Both the position numbers and the translations under genes were made by a program. Below are positions 62,530 through 64,000 of a stretch of DNA of 64,000 nucleotides, in pieces (positions within the stretch are counted from its first letter, which is position 1; each line of letters begins with the position of its first letter). The notes beneath the pieces were generated by a model, which was given only the letters and a program-made list of their open reading frames with translations, did no database searches and had not been told where the DNA came from. This stretch comes from Muricomes intestini (lineage in GTDB: Bacteria > Bacillota > Clostridia > Lachnospirales > Lachnospiraceae): NCBI RefSeq assembly GCF_004346165.1, contig NZ_SLZZ01000002.1:124001-188000 (forward strand), given 5' to 3'.

Positions 62530-64000
62530 TTATAAATGGTTTTCAATAGCTTTTTCTACGACTTTTACCCGCTTCTCTCCAAAATAATTCATCAGTCTGC
62601 TTAAAACCGCAGGTTCAATACTGATACTGCGGTTTCGCGGAAGACGTTTCACAGCCCGCTCCGCCTGACAGTAAATCACCACTTCATCTTCACCTTCGGA
62701 ATCTGCCAGATATCCATATACAGTCTGTTCTTCCTCCAAAAAGGCTGCCTTGCTGGGAAACTGAATCCACAGCTCTTTCTTTGTCTGTTCAAACGGCATA
62801 ATACGCTCGCATATCAGTTTGCTTGCTTTTTCATCTTCTTCAGAAACTCTTCCCCGGACAAAAATCTTATTGTCCACCTCCAGAAGCGGACGGTTTTTTT
62901 CATAATCTCTTGGAAACACTACAATTTCTACTGTTCCAAGCAGATCCTCAAGCGTCAAGAAAGCCATCATCTGGTTATTCCTTGTATTCTTCACCGTTTT
63001 GTCAACAATCATACCTCCGACGATTTCCTTGGCACCATCGTGTACCTTGGTCTGCCCTGTCTCTTCATCCGGCTGAAAATCTGCAGTTGTAGCAGAAATG
63101 GCTCTGCGCCATTTATCCTCATACTCTTCCAGTGGATGGCCGCTGATGTAGACGCCCAAAACTTCTTTTTCGTAGGCAAGGCGATTCTCCTTGGAATATT
63201 CCCCCACATTGGGAAGTTTGATTTCAAAATCCTGCTTCTGTTCATCATCTGCCAGATCAAAGAGGGTCAATTGCCCTGTCATCGCATATTTCTTTTCTTG
63301 ATTTACATGGTCTGCAATCTGTACATAGATGCTCATAAACTGCTTTCTCGTGCCCCCCAGTCCGTCCAGTGCACCTGCTTTAATGAAATTTTCTATTACC
63401 CGCTTATTGAGCACTTCCTTCACAGAAAGTCTGCTGATAAAATCTTCCAGATTTTTAAATGGGCCAAAATCTTTCCGGTCGGCTACAATTGCTTCTATGA
63501 CTGGTTTTCCAACACCTTTTATCGCCGCCAGTCCATAACGGATTTTTCCGTCGTCCACAGAGAAATTTGCCACCCCTGCATTAATATCCGGGGGGAGAAG
63601 CTGTATGCTCATCTGCCGGCAGCTGTAAATATATTCTGCCACCTTTGGTGGATTTTCAATCACGGAAGTCATCAAAGCAGCCATAAATTCCACCGGATAA
63701 TAGTATTTCAGATATGCGGTCTGGTAAGAAACCACGGCGTAAGCCGCTGCATGAGACTTATTGAAAGCATATTTTGCAAAATCAATCATTTCATCATAAA
63801 TCTTATTGGCAGTCTTTTCATCAATACCATTGGCAACACAGCCGGGGACATTTGTCTCCTTATCGCCGTAAACAAATATCTGACGTTCCTTCTGCATCAC
63901 ATCGCCCTTTTTCTTCGACATGGCACGGCGCAGCAGGTCGCTTCGCCCCAGAGTATAGCCGGCCAGGTCCCGGACAATCTGCATTACCTGCTCCTGATAC
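62530..64000 (-). CDS. dnaE: DNA polymerase III alpha subunit, C-terminal part (partial)
   Basis: The open frame runs off the right edge (YQEQVMQIVRDLAGYTLGRS). Present are the end of the polymerase domain (FNKSHAAAYAVVSYQTAYLK; YYPVEFMAALM), the helix-hairpin-helix region (YGLAAIKGVGKPVIEAI) and the OB domain (EIVGGMIVDKTVKNTRNNQM; MAFLTLEDLLGTVEIVVFPR). The C-terminal domain is complete to TAA at 62530. It is the DnaE1 type with no PolC exonuclease. Confidence 0.95.
   Translation of the reverse strand, partial: YQEQVMQIVRDLAGYTLGRSDLLRRAMSKKKGDVMQKERQIFVYGDKETNVPGCVANGIDEKTANKIYDEMIDFAKYAFNKSHAAAYAVVSYQTAYLKYYYPVEFMAALMTSVIENPPKVAEYIYSCRQMSIQLLPPDINAGVANFSVDDGKIRYGLAAIKGVGKPVIEAIVADRKDFGPFKNLEDFISRLSVKEVLNKRVIENFIKAGALDGLGGTRKQFMSIYVQIADHVNQEKKYAMTGQLTLFDLADDEQKQDFEIKLPNVGEYSKENRLAYEKEVLGVYISGHPLEEYEDKWRRAISATTADFQPDEETGQTKVHDGAKEIVGGMIVDKTVKNTRNNQMMAFLTLEDLLGTVEIVVFPRDYEKNRPLLEVDNKIFVRGRVSEEDEKASKLICERIMPFEQTKKELWIQFPSKAAFLEEEQTVYGYLADSEGEDEVVIYCQAERAVKRLPRNRSISIEPAVLSRLMNYFGEKRVKVVEKAIENHL

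Noticed and set aside
1-64000. CRISPR arrays, rRNA or tRNA genes
   Set aside because: No regularly spaced identical repeats and no cloverleaf or rRNA sequence was found by reading both strands.

Overview
This window comes from a low-GC, anaerobic, spore-forming Clostridia-type genome, most likely a gut Lachnospiraceae. The reasons are spoIIID, an HrcA/CIRCE-controlled hsp20, ECF transporters, a glycine-reductase-like selenoprotein, strong AGGAGG ribosome sites and gene types typical of that family. I cannot name a species. Most genes lie on the minus strand.

Layout. 1-10 kb: a DUF188 gene, a helD gene that has lost its Walker A segment, an NSS transporter, a frameshifted MATE pump, a YgjP-like metalloprotein, an arginase-fold protein, a CbpA-type DnaJ, hsp20 under CIRCE, and an XRE/TPR regulator. 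10.5-20.1 kb: one long minus-strand operon with aldolase, Zn-alcohol dehydrogenase, SorC-type regulator, APC permease, RibF-like protein, aldehyde dehydrogenase, and two subunits of a glycine/sarcosine/betaine-reductase-type component B. One of these subunits reads through an in-frame TGA as selenocysteine. 20.6-25.3 kb: gnd-zwf-cyclase-OYE. 25.4-31.5 kb: DUF6483, an orphan DpnI beside an IS30 scrap, and a PucR-type regulator divergent from an OYE flavoenzyme plus SDR pair. 31.5-45 kb: a decayed accessory region with ABC transporters, truncated genes, recombinase and IS remnants, and two toxin-antitoxin modules (one toxin broken). 45-49.4 kb: guaA, a histidine-less HPr-like protein, a YesN-type response regulator and spoIIID. 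49.5-56.5 kb: an ECF transporter set with two SAM-hydrolase (DUF62) paralogues and a GNAT-GntR-UTRA fusion regulator. 56.5-64 kb: a lipoprotein trigger factor framed by two structured repeats, cardiolipin synthase, a small membrane protein, DUF1934, murI, pfkA and the 3' part of dnaE.

The strongest candidate for an undescribed system is the 10.5-20.1 kb operon. Permease, two dehydrogenases, an aldolase and a divergent selenium-dependent reductase component B are co-transcribed from a clear sigma-A promoter buried in an array of ATTACAT repeats, next to a dedicated SorC regulator. This looks like the uptake and reductive breakdown of an amine-containing compound, probably not glycine. The second candidate is the ECF/SAM-hydrolase cluster with its fusion regulator. 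Two families of palindromic, multi-branched repeats (about 183 bp and about 136 bp, two copies each) are the most interesting non-coding structures.
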